A stretch of DNA of 64,000 nt, from positions 1-64,000 of the forward strand of contig NZ_CABFKI010000010.1 of the NCBI RefSeq assembly GCF_901764995.1, read 5' to 3'. Source of the DNA: Actinobacillus porcinus. GTDB lineage: Bacteria > Pseudomonadota > Gammaproteobacteria > Enterobacterales > Pasteurellaceae. The notes beneath the pieces are model-generated. The model had not been told where the DNA came from. It saw only the letters and a program-made list of their open reading frames with translations, and did no database searches. The translations under genes and the position numbers were made by a program. This document shows positions 42,870 to 52,669 of this stretch, piece after piece (positions within the stretch are counted from its first letter, which is position 1; each line of letters begins with the position of its first letter).

Positions 42870-45800
42870 TTATTTATCCTTTTTCGGCGGTGTTAACATA
42901 AGCGCAAACCAATCTTGAATTTGTTTACTCATTTTTTCAAAATCCCAGTTTTGTGTTTGCATAAAGACACGTTGCCAATAAAAATCGGCTTTTTCTCCGT
43001 ATTGTCCGTTGCCATAAGCAATTTTTGATAAAAATGCCACCTTATCAACCGCACTTTTCTCGCTCATTTTCAACCCATTGCTCAAATCCACCGTAGGAAT
43101 CAATTGAATCTGCTGCAAGCCTTGCAAATAAGCCTCAACGTAAACAGTAAGCTGCTTAAGTGCCGCCGTTTTATCTAATTTTTCAAATTGAAAACACTGT
43201 ACGCCCTTGTCATCTTTATAGTACAACAATGGGCTTTCTTGTCGCCCTGTGGTGGCCACTTGCCACAAATACATCAACCAATGCTCAATTTTGAAATTGT
43301 CTTTCATTTTGCCTACGCGCCAAACAATACGCTGTTTTTTATCACCAAAAAGCTGATCCAACGCCCCTTGTAACAACAGATTTCCCTGACTTGTTTCCAC
43401 TTCAAGCTCAACCCATTCTGTCTGCGGCAATTGCTGCACATAATCTCGTAAGGTTTCACGAAACTCCGCCATATTTGACCGCACTTTTTGTTCATACACC
43501 GTGGCAAAATGCCCACGCGGGCTTACACCTTTTAAGCGTAATTTGTGGAAAAAATCATCTAATTCTTCCTCGCTGCAGGTTAACAACGCATGGTTAATTT
43601 GATACAAATCCAAACCATTCAACTCAAAATTTTCCGCATCCGCAATCAGTTCATCATTATTTCTCAAATACACACCCAGCTGTTTTTCAAAATAATAACG
43701 GACAGGATTTTTCACAAATTGCACTAACTGCGCAAAATCAATGGACTCGATGCTTTCCTTTGGTGCCGTTAAAGGTTGAGCCGCAAAATCTGTGGGTTGT
43801 TGCTGTTGACGATTCGCCAAGGGCAACCATTCTTTGGCAAAAGTGCGGTGATTTTCGCTAAAGTTTTCGGGGCTAAAAATCGTCATGGCATGTTGCTGAA
43901 CAGCAATTTTTTGCTCATCTTCCGCATTATCATTAATATAATCCAACAGTTGACTCACCAAAACCGAAGGTTCTAAAGGTTGATTATCCGTGGCTGAACG
44001 CCCCACGTAGCTGATGTACAAATAATCTTGTGCCGCAAGCAACGCTTCTAAGAATAAATAACGGTCATCATCGCGGCGGAAACGATCCCCTTTTTGACGA
44101 TGATATTGCATTAAATCAAAGCTGTTTGGGGTTTGCTGGCGCGGATAATCGGCATCATTCATCCCTAACAAACAAACCACTTTAAACGGAATGGCACGCA
44201 TCGGCAAAAGGGTACAAAAACTCACTTTGCCCACTAAGAATTTAAGGCTATTGTCGTTATCATTCAGCTTCACCGCCATCACTTCGGCCATCACATCAAT
44301 GTTAATCCCTTGTTCAAAATGAATGTCTGCCAATAAATCCGCTTGGGACTGAATACAATCTTTGATGTACAGCAAGGTGTCTTGGTTGTCGCTATTCAGC
44401 GCAAAGAAATTATCCACCAGTGCGGTCAATATTTCTTGCCATTCTGCCATGGTATGATCTTGCAATAATGTTTGATGCCATTGCTGCAAACATTCCAAAT
44501 AAGCCACTAAATTCCCCACCAACTGCGCCTTTAAGCCATACGCATTATCAAAGCCTAGGGTTTCTTGCCAAATGGCATTTTTCTCAGAAAGGGCAAAACC
44601 GAGCAACATCCGCTCTAAACCCGCCTGCCACGCATTCAAGTTTCGTGCGCTGCCGGTAGTTTCCTTTAAGCCAAAACGAATGCCCGCATCAATCACCCAA
44701 TGGCGAAGGGTTTCTAACTCGCGGAGTTCAATATGAAATTTCTCACGCACAGCAGGAATATCCAACAAAGCCAACACTTCTTCTGCGCTAAATTGACTTT
44801 CTTTCAATTTAAGCAAGGAAAGAAATGCCGCCAACAGCACATCATTTTCCGATAACTTACCGTCTGAAATGGAAAACGGAATAAAACGTGATTCTAACCG
44901 ACCTTGAGAATAACGCTGATATTGCCCAAAGACTGCTTGAATATAAGGCGTATATTGATCAATATCTGCCACCATCACTACAATATCTTTCGGTGTTAAT
45001 GTGGGTTCTTGTTGGAAAAGCTGTAACAAATAATCGTGTAACACTTCCACTTCTCGCATCGGACTATGGCAAGCATGGAATGTTAAAGTGCGGTCATTTG
45101 GGGCAAGGGTTAATAACGCCGTTTTATTTGGTTTCAAATTTAAAATACGGTTTTGCACTTGAGATAAAAGGGACGTTCCCGTTAACTCCGTGAAAAATTG
45201 AATATCGGTTCCATCCACTTGACTGAGCAAATAAAAGAAATCACGCCCTAATTTGCCCCAAGTTGCCAATAAAGGGTTGCCCACCTGCAACAGTTCGCCA
45301 TCTTGGGTTTCTTCCGTTGGCGCAGAGATATTTGATAAAAGTGCGGTATTTTTTTCTGCGGATTTCCACGCTTGACGCTGTTTTAATGCTAACTTTTGCG
45401 CGAATTGCTGATCCACAATATCGCCCCAATATTCGCGGCTAGGATTGTTGAAAAATAAATGAATATCGCAATGGGTGGACATGGCGACCAAGGTTTCCAA
45501 ATAGGTCTTCGGCAACGCGGAAATACCAAAAACAAATAAACGTGCAGGCAAATTCCGTGGTGCTTGTTGTTGCAATAAATTCAAATAAGCATTGTGTAAT
45601 TTAGCGCGATGTTGCACCGCACTTTCTTTATGTTGCGCTTGCACCTCCGCCACTAACGCACGCCAAAGTTCGCCTTGCCATTGAATGTCTTGCTGAATTT
45701 GTTGGAAAAGTTTTTCGTGCTCCGTGAGTTTTTGATTTTTAATTTGCTGTTCAATATAAGCGTTATCACCGCGCTCCCAAGCCGCGATCCAATCGGGACG

Positions 45801-46214
45801 ATAAACCAAATATTGGTCAAACAGATCTGCAATTTTCAGGGCCAGCTGATAACGTTTTTGTTGCTCTGACGCGCTGGAAGATTGTAAATAGGCATTGAGT
45901 TGCGCCACATTGGCTTGTGGAATGAGCGTCATTAAACGCCACGCCATGGCGTCTTTGGCAAATTGACTTTGTTCGGCAACATTGGGCAGATTATCTACAT
46001 ATTGCTGCCAAATAAAACTCGCGGGTAAAGGGAATTTGAGATTCGCCGCAATGCCTTTCTTTTCTGCGATTTGCAACTGCAGCCACTGCGCCATTCCCGG
46101 ACTTTGCACCATAATGGTTTCAGGCACAAAAGGATCGGAAGGAATTTGTTCCATTAAAGTCAGCAAAATATCTTTCTGAACATCTAAGTCATTGGAATGA
46201 TAAATATAAAACAC
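42870..46214 (-). CDS. recC: Exodeoxyribonuclease V gamma subunit RecC
   Basis: A 1,114-residue RecC, close to the usual 1,120. Recognisable stretches are YHSNDLDVQKDILLTLM and VQSPGMAQWLQLQIAEKKGIAANLKFPLPASFIWQ at the start, DIVVMVADIDQYTPYIQAVFG, PMRAIPFKVVCLLGMNDADYPRQ and the late nuclease-like fold ending VELEVETSQGNLLLQGALDQL. RecC recognises Chi in RecBCD; recB and recD are not in the window. The start appears to be GTG 46214. It follows comNOPQ on the same strand across an 80-base spacer, as in H. influenzae. Confidence 0.93.
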   Translation of the reverse strand: MFYIYHSNDLDVQKDILLTLMEQIPSDPFVPETIMVQSPGMAQWLQLQIAEKKGIAANLKFPLPASFIWQQYVDNLPNVAEQSQFAKDAMAWRLMTLIPQANVAQLNAYLQSSSASEQQKRYQLALKIADLFDQYLVYRPDWIAAWERGDNAYIEQQIKNQKLTEHEKLFQQIQQDIQWQGELWRALVAEVQAQHKESAVQHRAKLHNAYLNLLQQQAPRNLPARLFVFGISALPKTYLETLVAMSTHCDIHLFFNNPSREYWGDIVDQQFAQKLALKQRQAWKSAEKNTALLSNISAPTEETQDGELLQVGNPLLATWGKLGRDFFYLLSQVDGTDIQFFTELTGTSLLSQVQNRILNLKPNKTALLTLAPNDRTLTFHACHSPMREVEVLHDYLLQLFQQEPTLTPKDIVVMVADIDQYTPYIQAVFGQYQRYSQGRLESRFIPFSISDGKLSENDVLLAAFLSLLKLKESQFSAEEVLALLDIPAVREKFHIELRELETLRHWVIDAGIRFGLKETTGSARNLNAWQAGLERMLLGFALSEKNAIWQETLGFDNAYGLKAQLVGNLVAYLECLQQWHQTLLQDHTMAEWQEILTALVDNFFALNSDNQDTLLYIKDCIQSQADLLADIHFEQGINIDVMAEVMAVKLNDNDNSLKFLVGKVSFCTLLPMRAIPFKVVCLLGMNDADYPRQQTPNSFDLMQYHRQKGDRFRRDDDRYLFLEALLAAQDYLYISYVGRSATDNQPLEPSVLVSQLLDYINDNAEDEQKIAVQQHAMTIFSPENFSENHRTFAKEWLPLANRQQQQPTDFAAQPLTAPKESIESIDFAQLVQFVKNPVRYYFEKQLGVYLRNNDELIADAENFELNGLDLYQINHALLTCSEEELDDFFHKLRLKGVSPRGHFATVYEQKVRSNMAEFRETLRDYVQQLPQTEWVELEVETSQGNLLLQGALDQLFGDKKQRIVWRVGKMKDNFKIEHWLMYLWQVATTGRQESPLLYYKDDKGVQCFQFEKLDKTAALKQLTVYVEAYLQGLQQIQLIPTVDLSNGLKMSEKSAVDKVAFLSKIAYGNGQYGEKADFYWQRVFMQTQNWDFEKMSKQIQDWFALMLTPPKKDK

Positions 46215-46294
46215 GGCACTATCTCAAATTTTGAAATCAAAGTGCGGTTATTTTCCGAGAGATTTTGCTGTTCTGCAAGTAATTTATCCAACAA

Positions 46295-46588
46295 TCACAA
46301 GCGAATTTCGCCGGCCGGATAGCGCACAATGAGCGGTACGCCACATTGAACCTGAAAACGAATACCATTTTGTGAGACTGTACTCTCACATTCCAAGCCT
46401 AAAAATTGTCGCTGCTTTTGATTTTCCGCAATTTGAATGGCTTGATAACGTTGGTAAATTTCCACCGCACTTTTGCGTTGATAAGCCGTCCATTGATTCA
46501 CTGCTAGAAAAATGCCACTAAAGATGCTTAAGCTGATCAGCAAGGTGAGTAAACTCATTCCTTTTGGTGGTTTAAGGCGTAAAATCAT
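46295..46588 (-). CDS. comQ: Competence pseudopilin-like protein ComQ
   Basis: A 97-residue protein with a type IV prepilin-like N-terminus: PPKGMSLLTLLISLSIFSGIFLAVNQW (short basic leader, Gly before Met, then hydrophobic helix). The last of four overlapping genes upstream of recC, the position of comQ in H. influenzae. It probably joins the competence pseudopilus. Two cysteines (LECES, QVQCG) could form a disulfide. Confidence 0.75.
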   Translation of the reverse strand: MILRLKPPKGMSLLTLLISLSIFSGIFLAVNQWTAYQRKSAVEIYQRYQAIQIAENQKQRQFLGLECESTVSQNGIRFQVQCGVPLIVRYPAGEIRL

Positions 46589-47249
46589 ACCAACTTTTCT
46601 CCGCGCGATGCCATTGACTTTGTTGTTGAACCGCCCATTGAACCGTAGCTTTGCGATAACTAATCGTTACACTCGGATCAACGGTTAATTGCCCTTTTGT
46701 AATCACCGTGCCGCTAATTTTCCCTTTGCCTGAAATGTGCAAATCCCCTTCTGCCACAATGACTGCATAAATATTTCCTGTCAGTTGCCATTCTGTTTGA
46801 GCATCCGAAAACCAGTAAAAATGGGGATTTTTATCCGTTGGGTGGGGATCGGGTGGTGGTTGCAATTGTGATTTGAATAAATCAATCTTATCCTTATCGA
46901 GATAAGTATCAAACTCACCGGCAAATGTTGCCTTAGTTGGGGATTTTTTAAACAAAGCCTTGCGTTCACACCAGATATGGTGTTGATTATCATCAACAAA
47001 ATCCTCCTGTTGAAATGAGGCCAAATAGACCGTTCCCGTCATTTCTAAGGGCACTGTTGAACAAACTGAAGATTTTGCTGCTTGGCTTTGTGCTTGTAAT
47101 GCCAAACTGTGTTGAACATAATGCTGGCGTTGTGATGTTAATGCCGAATGTAATCGTAAGATATCATCATCAAAAAGTAGCACGATAAACAGCATAGCAC
47201 TGAGTAAAATAAGCAAGGTTAACGTCATCATACCGCGATACAGTTTCAT
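46572..47249 (-). CDS. comP: Competence protein ComP (PilX-like minor pseudopilin)
   Basis: A 225-residue protein with a hydrophobic N-terminus (MKLYRGMMTLTLLILLSAMLFIVLLF) followed by a periplasmic region with conserved cysteines. Gly6-Met7 may be the prepilin peptidase site. It overlaps comO upstream (ATGA) and comQ downstream by 17 bases. Order and size match comP of H. influenzae; the identity rests mainly on position. Confidence 0.7.
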   Translation of the reverse strand: MKLYRGMMTLTLLILLSAMLFIVLLFDDDILRLHSALTSQRQHYVQHSLALQAQSQAAKSSVCSTVPLEMTGTVYLASFQQEDFVDDNQHHIWCERKALFKKSPTKATFAGEFDTYLDKDKIDLFKSQLQPPPDPHPTDKNPHFYWFSDAQTEWQLTGNIYAVIVAEGDLHISGKGKISGTVITKGQLTVDPSVTISYRKATVQWAVQQQSQWHRAEKSWYDFTP

Positions 47250-47980
47250 CGAAATTCCCCCTGATTCAGCAATGGGGTGACTATACTCGTTTCATAAGCT
47301 ATATCAGGATGGTTTTTCAAATATCCTGCCAGTTTTACTTCAATGCCTTGTTTTTCAGCTAACCAGTTAAATGCTAATTGCGTTATTACATATTCGGTAT
47401 CATCCAATAAATCCGTCCAGCCGCCGACATTACAAGCGGATTGTTGTAAATAACTGCGACATTCTTCTTGTTGGCAAGTTTGACTTACGGTGTTTTTATA
47501 GGTTTGCCGACTTTCAATCATGCCTTTATTTAAGCGATAACCAAATAATTCTGTGCCAATTTCGGAAGTAGAATTTTTACCGTTATTCACACAGCTTTTC
47601 CCTTTATAGGCTGATCCGATACAACCATTTCCATTCAAGTCATAAAAGAATAACAGGCAGCTATTGAGATCTTCATTATCCGCTTGTTGAATGGTGACAC
47701 TCGTTCCTAAATCGTCTTGTTCAAATAACATCAGGTTATTTTGTTGCAATCCTGCGATTAATGCTCTAAAACCTGCTCGGCGAACATCACGCCCAATCGT
47801 CTGTACCATACGTTGTAATTCAGCCTGTAATTGAAGTTGCAACATCATATTTTTATTTTGTTGTTGTGTTTGGCTGTAAAAACTAATAATCACAAGCAAG
47901 AGAAAAGCGGAAAGGCTGAGACTCACCATAAGACTTAGCAGCCCTTGTCCGGAATATGGCTTTAGGTAAAAATATCGCAT
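47246..47980 (-). CDS. comO: Competence minor pseudopilin ComO (PilW-like)
   Basis: A 244-residue protein with prepilin signal YSGQG-LLSLMVSLSLSAFLLLVIISFY and the PilW-like stretch LQRMVQTIGRDVRRAGFRAL. Many cysteines follow, spaced for disulfides. It overlaps the comN stop by one base and the comP start by four. It should be cleaved by PilD-type peptidase and act in the DNA uptake pseudopilus. Confidence 0.78.
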   Translation of the reverse strand: MRYFYLKPYSGQGLLSLMVSLSLSAFLLLVIISFYSQTQQQNKNMMLQLQLQAELQRMVQTIGRDVRRAGFRALIAGLQQNNLMLFEQDDLGTSVTIQQADNEDLNSCLLFFYDLNGNGCIGSAYKGKSCVNNGKNSTSEIGTELFGYRLNKGMIESRQTYKNTVSQTCQQEECRSYLQQSACNVGGWTDLLDDTEYVITQLAFNWLAEKQGIEVKLAGYLKNHPDIAYETSIVTPLLNQGEFR

Positions 47981-48510
47981 TACTCATCTCCTGTGCCTGA
48001 TGTACAAGCACTCAAAGATTGATAATCTTTTAACTTTAATGTGCCAAGATTAGAAAAAGAAAATAAGGTGCGACTGTCACCGGCTTGTAATACAAAACAG
48101 CCTGAAGGCGAAGTATTTCGAATACCATTAAATTTTGTCACTTCTAGGGGAAAATATTGTTTTGCCACAATCATTGTTTGCTCAGGGAAATAAGGGTAAT
48201 AAAAATGCGCGGTGACCTTATCTGCACAAGATTCCGGAAAAAGGCAATCACACAATGCCTCAGATTTTCGTTGTGCAGTGATACACCAACGTTTAGGAAT
48301 GGTTTGCTTACTCGCCATAATGAGCCAAATATCAGAGGAGTTTTCCACTCGAGCTTGAACTTGACGTAAAAATAAATAAAGTTTGTGCTGTTCTTTCACT
48401 AAAATTTGTTGTGTATTATTTTGCTGCCAAGTTGGAATTGTTAGCGATGCAACCAAACTTAGGATAAAAATCCCAACTAGCAACTCCAGTAAGGTAATCC
48501 CTTTAGACAT
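47980..48510 (-). CDS. comN: Competence minor pseudopilin ComN (GspH/FimT-like)
   Basis: A 176-residue pseudopilin: MSKGITLLELLVGIFILSLVASLTIP has the classic prepilin site G-ITLLE with glutamate at position +5. The C-terminal part resembles GspH/FimT proteins. It heads comNOPQ, the CRP-S/Sxy-controlled competence operon in H. influenzae. GAGG lies before ATG 48510, and a degenerate CRP-type site is about 85-100 bases upstream. Confidence 0.78.
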   Translation of the reverse strand: MSKGITLLELLVGIFILSLVASLTIPTWQQNNTQQILVKEQHKLYLFLRQVQARVENSSDIWLIMASKQTIPKRWCITAQRKSEALCDCLFPESCADKVTAHFYYPYFPEQTMIVAKQYFPLEVTKFNGIRNTSPSGCFVLQAGDSRTLFSFSNLGTLKLKDYQSLSACTSGTGDE

Positions 48511-48862
48511 AAAACCTCAGGTATAAAATCTCTCCTATTTCCAACCGCACTTTAAAGTGAAGATAAGAAATCGAAAAGCAGATGTGCAAGAATTTGGAAT
48601 CGAGATCACAAATTTAGATTTTTAAGGTGATACTTTTCGGAAATAATGAATAGAAGTAGAAATAACGATTTGGTTATCTTTCAATAAAATGCTTGTTAAA
48701 CTTGTCAAAACGTAAGTCTTGTGTGAAAAATCGCTAAAATGCCTTATGGTTCGACAAGCTCATCAACCGTCCTTTTAGCTTTGTGTAAAATCGACAGAAT
48801 ATCGTAAAAAGACACAATCCTACGGATAAAAAAATTTTTTTGATTAGACTAAGAAATTGAAT
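48511..48862. other. Spacer between comN and tRNA-Lys
   Basis: No gene is visible. It holds the comN leader with one uptake signal (CCGCACTTT, about 48545), the candidate CRP site and AT-rich sequence ending in A and T runs just before the tRNA 3' end. Confidence 0.5.
48595..48610. promoter_or_regulatory. Candidate CRP or CRP-S site upstream of comN
   Basis: On the minus strand TGTGATCTCGATTCCA has one good CRP half (TGTGATC) and a poor second half. A competence CRP-S site with TGCGA would be expected for this operon; this is the best candidate I find. Confidence 0.35.
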
Positions 48863-48938
48863 TGGTGGGTCGTGAAGGATTCGAACCTTCGACCAACGGA
48901 TTAAAAGTCCGCTGCTCTACCGACTGAGCTAACGACCC
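48863..48938 (-). tRNA. tRNA-Lys (TTT anticodon)
   Basis: The minus strand gives GGGTCGT..ACGACCC acceptor, D-arm TAGCTCAGTCGGTAGAGCA, anticodon loop CTTTTAA (anticodon TTT), T-arm GAAGGTTCGAATCCTTC and encoded CCA. Length 76 bases. Confidence 0.96.
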
Positions 48939-49092
48939 ACTTAATCATTACAACAAATAATGCGTTGCAACGGGTGCATATAATACGGATTTAAATTTAA
49001 TAATCAACAACTATTTTCAAAAAACTTGTCTGATTGGATGAATAGTCAACAATCACATACCATATTTTATGAATTTTGCTTATACTTCAGAA

Positions 49093-49125
49093 CAAAAATA
49101 AAACAGGCTCTTTTCAGAGCCTGTT
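49093..49125 (-). terminator. Terminator of the tol-pal operon
   Basis: AACAGGCTC and GAGCCTGTT form a 9-bp stem with a 6-base loop, followed on the minus strand by TTATTTTTG, 25 bases after pal. Confidence 0.85.
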
Positions 49126-49149
49126 CGCTAATTTGAAATCAATTCAAAA

Positions 49150-49605
49150 TTAGTATGCTAACACAGCGCGGCGGTTTTTGCTGTATGCAGCTTCATCGTG
49201 GCCTAACACTGCTGGTTTTTCTTCACCGTAAGAAACAGTAGAAACGTTGTTAGCACCTTTAGTTGCTAAGTATGATTTTACTGCATCTGCACGACGTTGA
49301 CCTAATGCGATGTTGTACTCTGGAGTACCACGTTCGTCAGTGTTACCTTCTACTAATACTTTAGCAGCTGGAGTTGCTGTTAAGTATGCAGCGTGAGCAT
49401 CTAATAATTGAGCGTACTCACCTTCGATGTTGTATTTGTCAAAACCGAAGTAAACAGTGTTGTAGCGTTGTTGTAAATCTTCAACAGAGTAACCACCGAA
49501 TTGTTGAGCGTTAGCACCGTTTGTTGCGTTCGCATCATTGTCAGATGAGCTACATGCAGCTAATGCTAATACTGGAGCAACTAATAATAATTTTGCTAAT
49601 TTCAT
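49150..49605 (-). CDS. pal: Peptidoglycan-associated lipoprotein Pal (P6)
   Basis: A 151-residue outer-membrane lipoprotein (lipobox LAAC). The OmpA-like domain shows [22 protein letters not shown] and the peptidoglycan-binding [29 protein letters not shown]. It is the P6 antigen of Haemophilus and partner of TolB. ATG 49605 has AAGGAG 8 bases upstream; TTG 49608 is rejected. Last gene of ybgC-tolQRAB-pal. Confidence 0.96.
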   Translation of the reverse strand: MKLAKLLLVAPVLALAACSSSDNDANATNGANAQQFGGYSVEDLQQRYNTVYFGFDKYNIEGEYAQLLDAHAAYLTATPAAKVLVEGNTDERGTPEYNIALGQRRADAVKSYLATKGANNVSTVSYGEEKPAVLGHDEAAYSKNRRAVLAY

Positions 49606-49627
49606 CAAAAATCTCCTTAGAGTTTCT

Positions 49628-50917
49628 TTATTTAGTTAAGTAAGGTGACCAAGCAGGGAATTTTACTTGCCCATCACTTCCTGGCAACCGAGCTTTAAAG
49701 CGTCCGTCTGCGGACACTAATTGTAGCACCTTTCCTAGTCCTTGGGTAGAGCTATAAATAATCATAATTCCATTTGGTGAAATGCTTGGACTTTCATCTA
49801 AGAAAGTTGAGCTTAACACCTGTGATGAACCTGTTGCGGAATCATATTTCACAACATTATCACCTGAAATCATCACCATTGATTTACCGTCAGAACTCAT
49901 CTGGCCGCTATAACTACGCCCACTGCCTACCAATGTAGCACCGCCACCTGACGCGCTCATTGAATAAACTTGCGGTGAGCCGTTTCTATCGGATGTGAAC
50001 AGAATACGACCATCAGGCGTCCAACTTGGTTCAGTATTATTACCTGCACCACGTGTTAACTGTGTCGGCTGTCCACCATTCGAATTCATTACATAAATAT
50101 TTAATTGTCCATCTTGGCTATTGGCAAAGGCTAACTGAGAACCATCAGGGGAAAAAGCAGGTGCGCCATTATGACCCGGGAATGATGCAACTACTTTACG
50201 TTGACCTGAACCTAAGTTATGAACAACTAATTGAGATTTTTTATTTTCAAAAGAAACGTATGCTAAACGCTGACCATCCGGCGACCATGCCGGCGACATT
50301 AATGGTTGTGAACTACGTGTTACAACAAATTGATTAAATCCATCATAATCTGCCACACGCACTTCATAAGGTTGCGAACCACCATTTTTTTGGACGATAT
50401 AAGCAATACGCGTTCTAAATGCCCCTTTAATTGCCGTCATCTTTTCAAATACTTCATCACTGACTTGGTGAGCCCCCCAGCGAATCCATTTTGGCTGAAC
50501 CGTAATTGAATTTTGAGCTAATACTGCTCCGGCATTGCCTGAAGCACCAATAGTATCGACTAATTGATACGCGATATTATAACCTGCACCTGCCGGTGTA
50601 ACCTGACCAACAACGATTGCATCAATACCTAATGCAGACCACGCATCAGGCGTCACTTCAGAAGCTGAACCCGGTTGTTGTGGCATTTGACTGACAGGTA
50701 ATGGGTTAAATTTTCCACTATTACGCAAATCCGCTGAAATAATTTCAGCAATATCAGCCGGTACGGAACCATTTGCCTTGAACGGAACGACTGCGATTGG
50801 ACGCGCGCCGTCCACACCTTCATCGATAACGATACGAACTTCGTCATCTGCATGAGCAGTATTCATTGCAAAAAATAATACTGCAAATACACTCATTACA
50901 CGAGCGATTAATTTCAT
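49628..50917 (-). CDS. tolB: Tol-Pal system periplasmic protein TolB
   Basis: A 429-residue protein with signal peptide ([23 protein letters not shown]), an N-terminal domain ([20 protein letters not shown]) and a six-bladed beta-propeller with repeated SPDG motifs ([46 protein letters not shown]). It binds Pal and, through its N-terminus, TolA. It lies 22 bases before pal. Confidence 0.96.
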   Translation of the reverse strand: MKLIARVMSVFAVLFFAMNTAHADDEVRIVIDEGVDGARPIAVVPFKANGSVPADIAEIISADLRNSGKFNPLPVSQMPQQPGSASEVTPDAWSALGIDAIVVGQVTPAGAGYNIAYQLVDTIGASGNAGAVLAQNSITVQPKWIRWGAHQVSDEVFEKMTAIKGAFRTRIAYIVQKNGGSQPYEVRVADYDGFNQFVVTRSSQPLMSPAWSPDGQRLAYVSFENKKSQLVVHNLGSGQRKVVASFPGHNGAPAFSPDGSQLAFANSQDGQLNIYVMNSNGGQPTQLTRGAGNNTEPSWTPDGRILFTSDRNGSPQVYSMSASGGGATLVGSGRSYSGQMSSDGKSMVMISGDNVVKYDSATGSSQVLSSTFLDESPSISPNGIMIIYSSTQGLGKVLQLVSADGRFKARLPGSDGQVKFPAWSPYLTK

Positions 50918-50949
50918 TATGACTACCTTTTATGTGAGTTAACTAAAAA

Positions 50950-52134
50950 CTATTTTAAATCAAAGCTAATAATCGATGATTTATATTTATTATAAATATC
51001 ATCTGACGGCGGAGCCGGTACTTTTTTCGTTCTTGCAATGGCACTTAATGCTGCTGAACAGATATCATCAGGCCCTGAAACACGTTGGTATCCCATAATG
51101 GTTCCATCACGTCCCAAATTAATGCGAACATCACATACCTTGCCTTTCAAACTCGGATCAACCAATAAACGGCGTTTCACTTCTTTTTTAATTAATGCGC
51201 CATATTGATCGCCTGTTTTACCACCATCGCCAGCCCCCAATGCAGCACCGCTACCTTGAGAACCTGCTTTATTGGCATTTCCACCTTTTGAAGCTCTGCC
51301 ACCACCCACAGCTCCAAACAGATCGTCTAAAGCTGCTTGATTTGCTTTAGAATCCGCTTTTGCTTGTGCATCTGCCTTGGCTTTTGCTTCTGCAGCAGCT
51401 TTCGCCTTCGCTTCTTTTTCGGCCTTCGCTTTGGCTTCTTTTTCTGCTTTCGCTTTGGCTTCTTTCTCGGCTTTTTCCTTCGCTTCTTTTTCTGCTTTGG
51501 CCTTAGCTTCTTTCTCTGCCTTCGCTTTGGCTTCTTTTTCAGCTTTTTCTTTGGCTTCCTTCTCTGCTTTTTCTTTCGCTTCTTGCGCCGCTTTCGCCTT
51601 CGCTTTAGCCTCTTCTTCCGCTTGTTTTGCCGCTGCCGCTAAACGTTTTGCTTCCGCTTCTTTCTTCAGTTTTGCCGCTTCTGCGGCTTCTTTGGCTTTA
51701 GCTTCGGCTTCTTCTTTAGCCTTTTCCAACGCTTCTTGACGTGCTTTTTCTGCTGCCGCCTGTTTCTGTTGTTCTAATTGTTTTTGCTGCTCAAGTTGTT
51801 TTTGTTTTTCAATCTCTTGGCGTTGTTGCTCTAAATTTTCCTGTGGTGTTGGTTCCGGTGGAACAGGTTTATCTTCTACCACAGGCTCAGTGACTGGTTT
51901 CGCTTTATCTTTAGAGCCTTTATTTTGTTGCTTCAAGCGTCCCCATTCTTGCGCAGCAGATCCTGTATCAACCATAACTGCACCGATCACATCGCCATCT
52001 CCTTCACCACCACCCATTGTTTCAATGGTTTTTGTGAAAAACGAGCCAATGATTAACAACCCAAACAAAATAATATGCAAAACAATCGAGATCAAAAATT
52101 CATTAGTCTCTTTCTTTTTTCGTTGTGTTGTCAC
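50950..52134 (-). CDS. tolA: Tol-Pal system inner-membrane protein TolA
   Basis: A 394-residue protein: one N-terminal membrane helix (FLISIVLHIILFGLLIIGSFF) with the TolQR-contacting SxxxH-like SIVLH, a long Lys/Ala/Glu helix (about 90-270) built from near-identical AEKEAKAK units, and the C-terminal globular domain (YGALIKKEVKRRLLVDPSLKGKVCDVRINLGRDG). GTG appears to be the start. The repetitive DNA could change in length by recombination. Confidence 0.94.
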   Translation of the reverse strand: MTTQRKKKETNEFLISIVLHIILFGLLIIGSFFTKTIETMGGGEGDGDVIGAVMVDTGSAAQEWGRLKQQNKGSKDKAKPVTEPVVEDKPVPPEPTPQENLEQQRQEIEKQKQLEQQKQLEQQKQAAAEKARQEALEKAKEEAEAKAKEAAEAAKLKKEAEAKRLAAAAKQAEEEAKAKAKAAQEAKEKAEKEAKEKAEKEAKAKAEKEAKAKAEKEAKEKAEKEAKAKAEKEAKAKAEKEAKAKAAAEAKAKADAQAKADSKANQAALDDLFGAVGGGRASKGGNANKAGSQGSGAALGAGDGGKTGDQYGALIKKEVKRRLLVDPSLKGKVCDVRINLGRDGTIMGYQRVSGPDDICSAALSAIARTKKVPAPPSDDIYNKYKSSIISFDLK

Positions 52135-52171
52135 AATTTATCCTTAAATACGAGGATTAATATAAAAATGC

Positions 52172-52597
52172 TTAAATCGGATCGGTCATTAACCCAACTG
52201 ATTTAATTCCGGCTAAATGCAGCAAATTCAATGCCTTAATAACTTCTTCATAAGGTACAGTACTTGCACCACCTACAAGAAATAAGGTATTAGGATCTTT
52301 TTCAAATTCTGCCTTCATAATTTGAGTGACCATTTCTTCCGTTAATCCTTCAGAACGTTCACCTTCAATTGAAATGGCATATTGCCCGATACCCGCGACT
52401 TCTAGAATAACCGGCACTTTATCTTCATTTGATACATTTTGACTTTCTACCGCGTCAGGTAAATCCACCTGAACACTTTGGCTAATAATCGGAGCTGTTG
52501 CCATAAAGATCAATACAAGTACTAATAATACGTCCAAAAATGGGACAATATTAATCTCCGATTTAATACTTCTCTCTTTATTACGGCGATACGCCAT
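52172..52597 (-). CDS. tolR: Tol-Pal system protein TolR
   Basis: A 141-residue ExbD/TolR protein: N-terminal SEINIVPFLDVLLVLVLIFMATAPI carries the membrane aspartate (FLDVLLVLL motif) used by the proton-driven motor, followed by a periplasmic domain ending GIKSVGLMTDP. It works with TolQ to energise TolA. Between tolR and tolQ lies an inverted pair of uptake signals. Confidence 0.95.
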   Translation of the reverse strand: MAYRRNKERSIKSEINIVPFLDVLLVLVLIFMATAPIISQSVQVDLPDAVESQNVSNEDKVPVILEVAGIGQYAISIEGERSEGLTEEMVTQIMKAEFEKDPNTLFLVGGASTVPYEEVIKALNLLHLAGIKSVGLMTDPI

Positions 52598-52627
52598 AGT
52601 AAACCTCGTAAAACACGTTCAAAATAA

Positions 52628-52662
52628 ACCGCACTTTCTAGTCATAAGCACAAAAGTGCGGT
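52628..52662. repeat. Inverted uptake-signal pair between tolR and tolQ
   Basis: ACCGCACTTT and AAAGTGCGGT are separated by 15 bases inside the operon. The hairpin could reduce read-through from tolQ to tolR. Confidence 0.8.
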
Positions 52663-52669
52663 GAGAAAA

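Noticed and set aside
48863..48938. tRNA-Lys or tRNA-Ser as an integration site for an island
   Set aside because: No integrase gene or duplicated tRNA end is found next to either tRNA.
51337..51739. Long plus-strand frames opposite tolA rich in Phe, Ala and Ser
   Set aside because: They are the complement of the Lys/Ala/Glu repeats of tolA and have no ribosome site.
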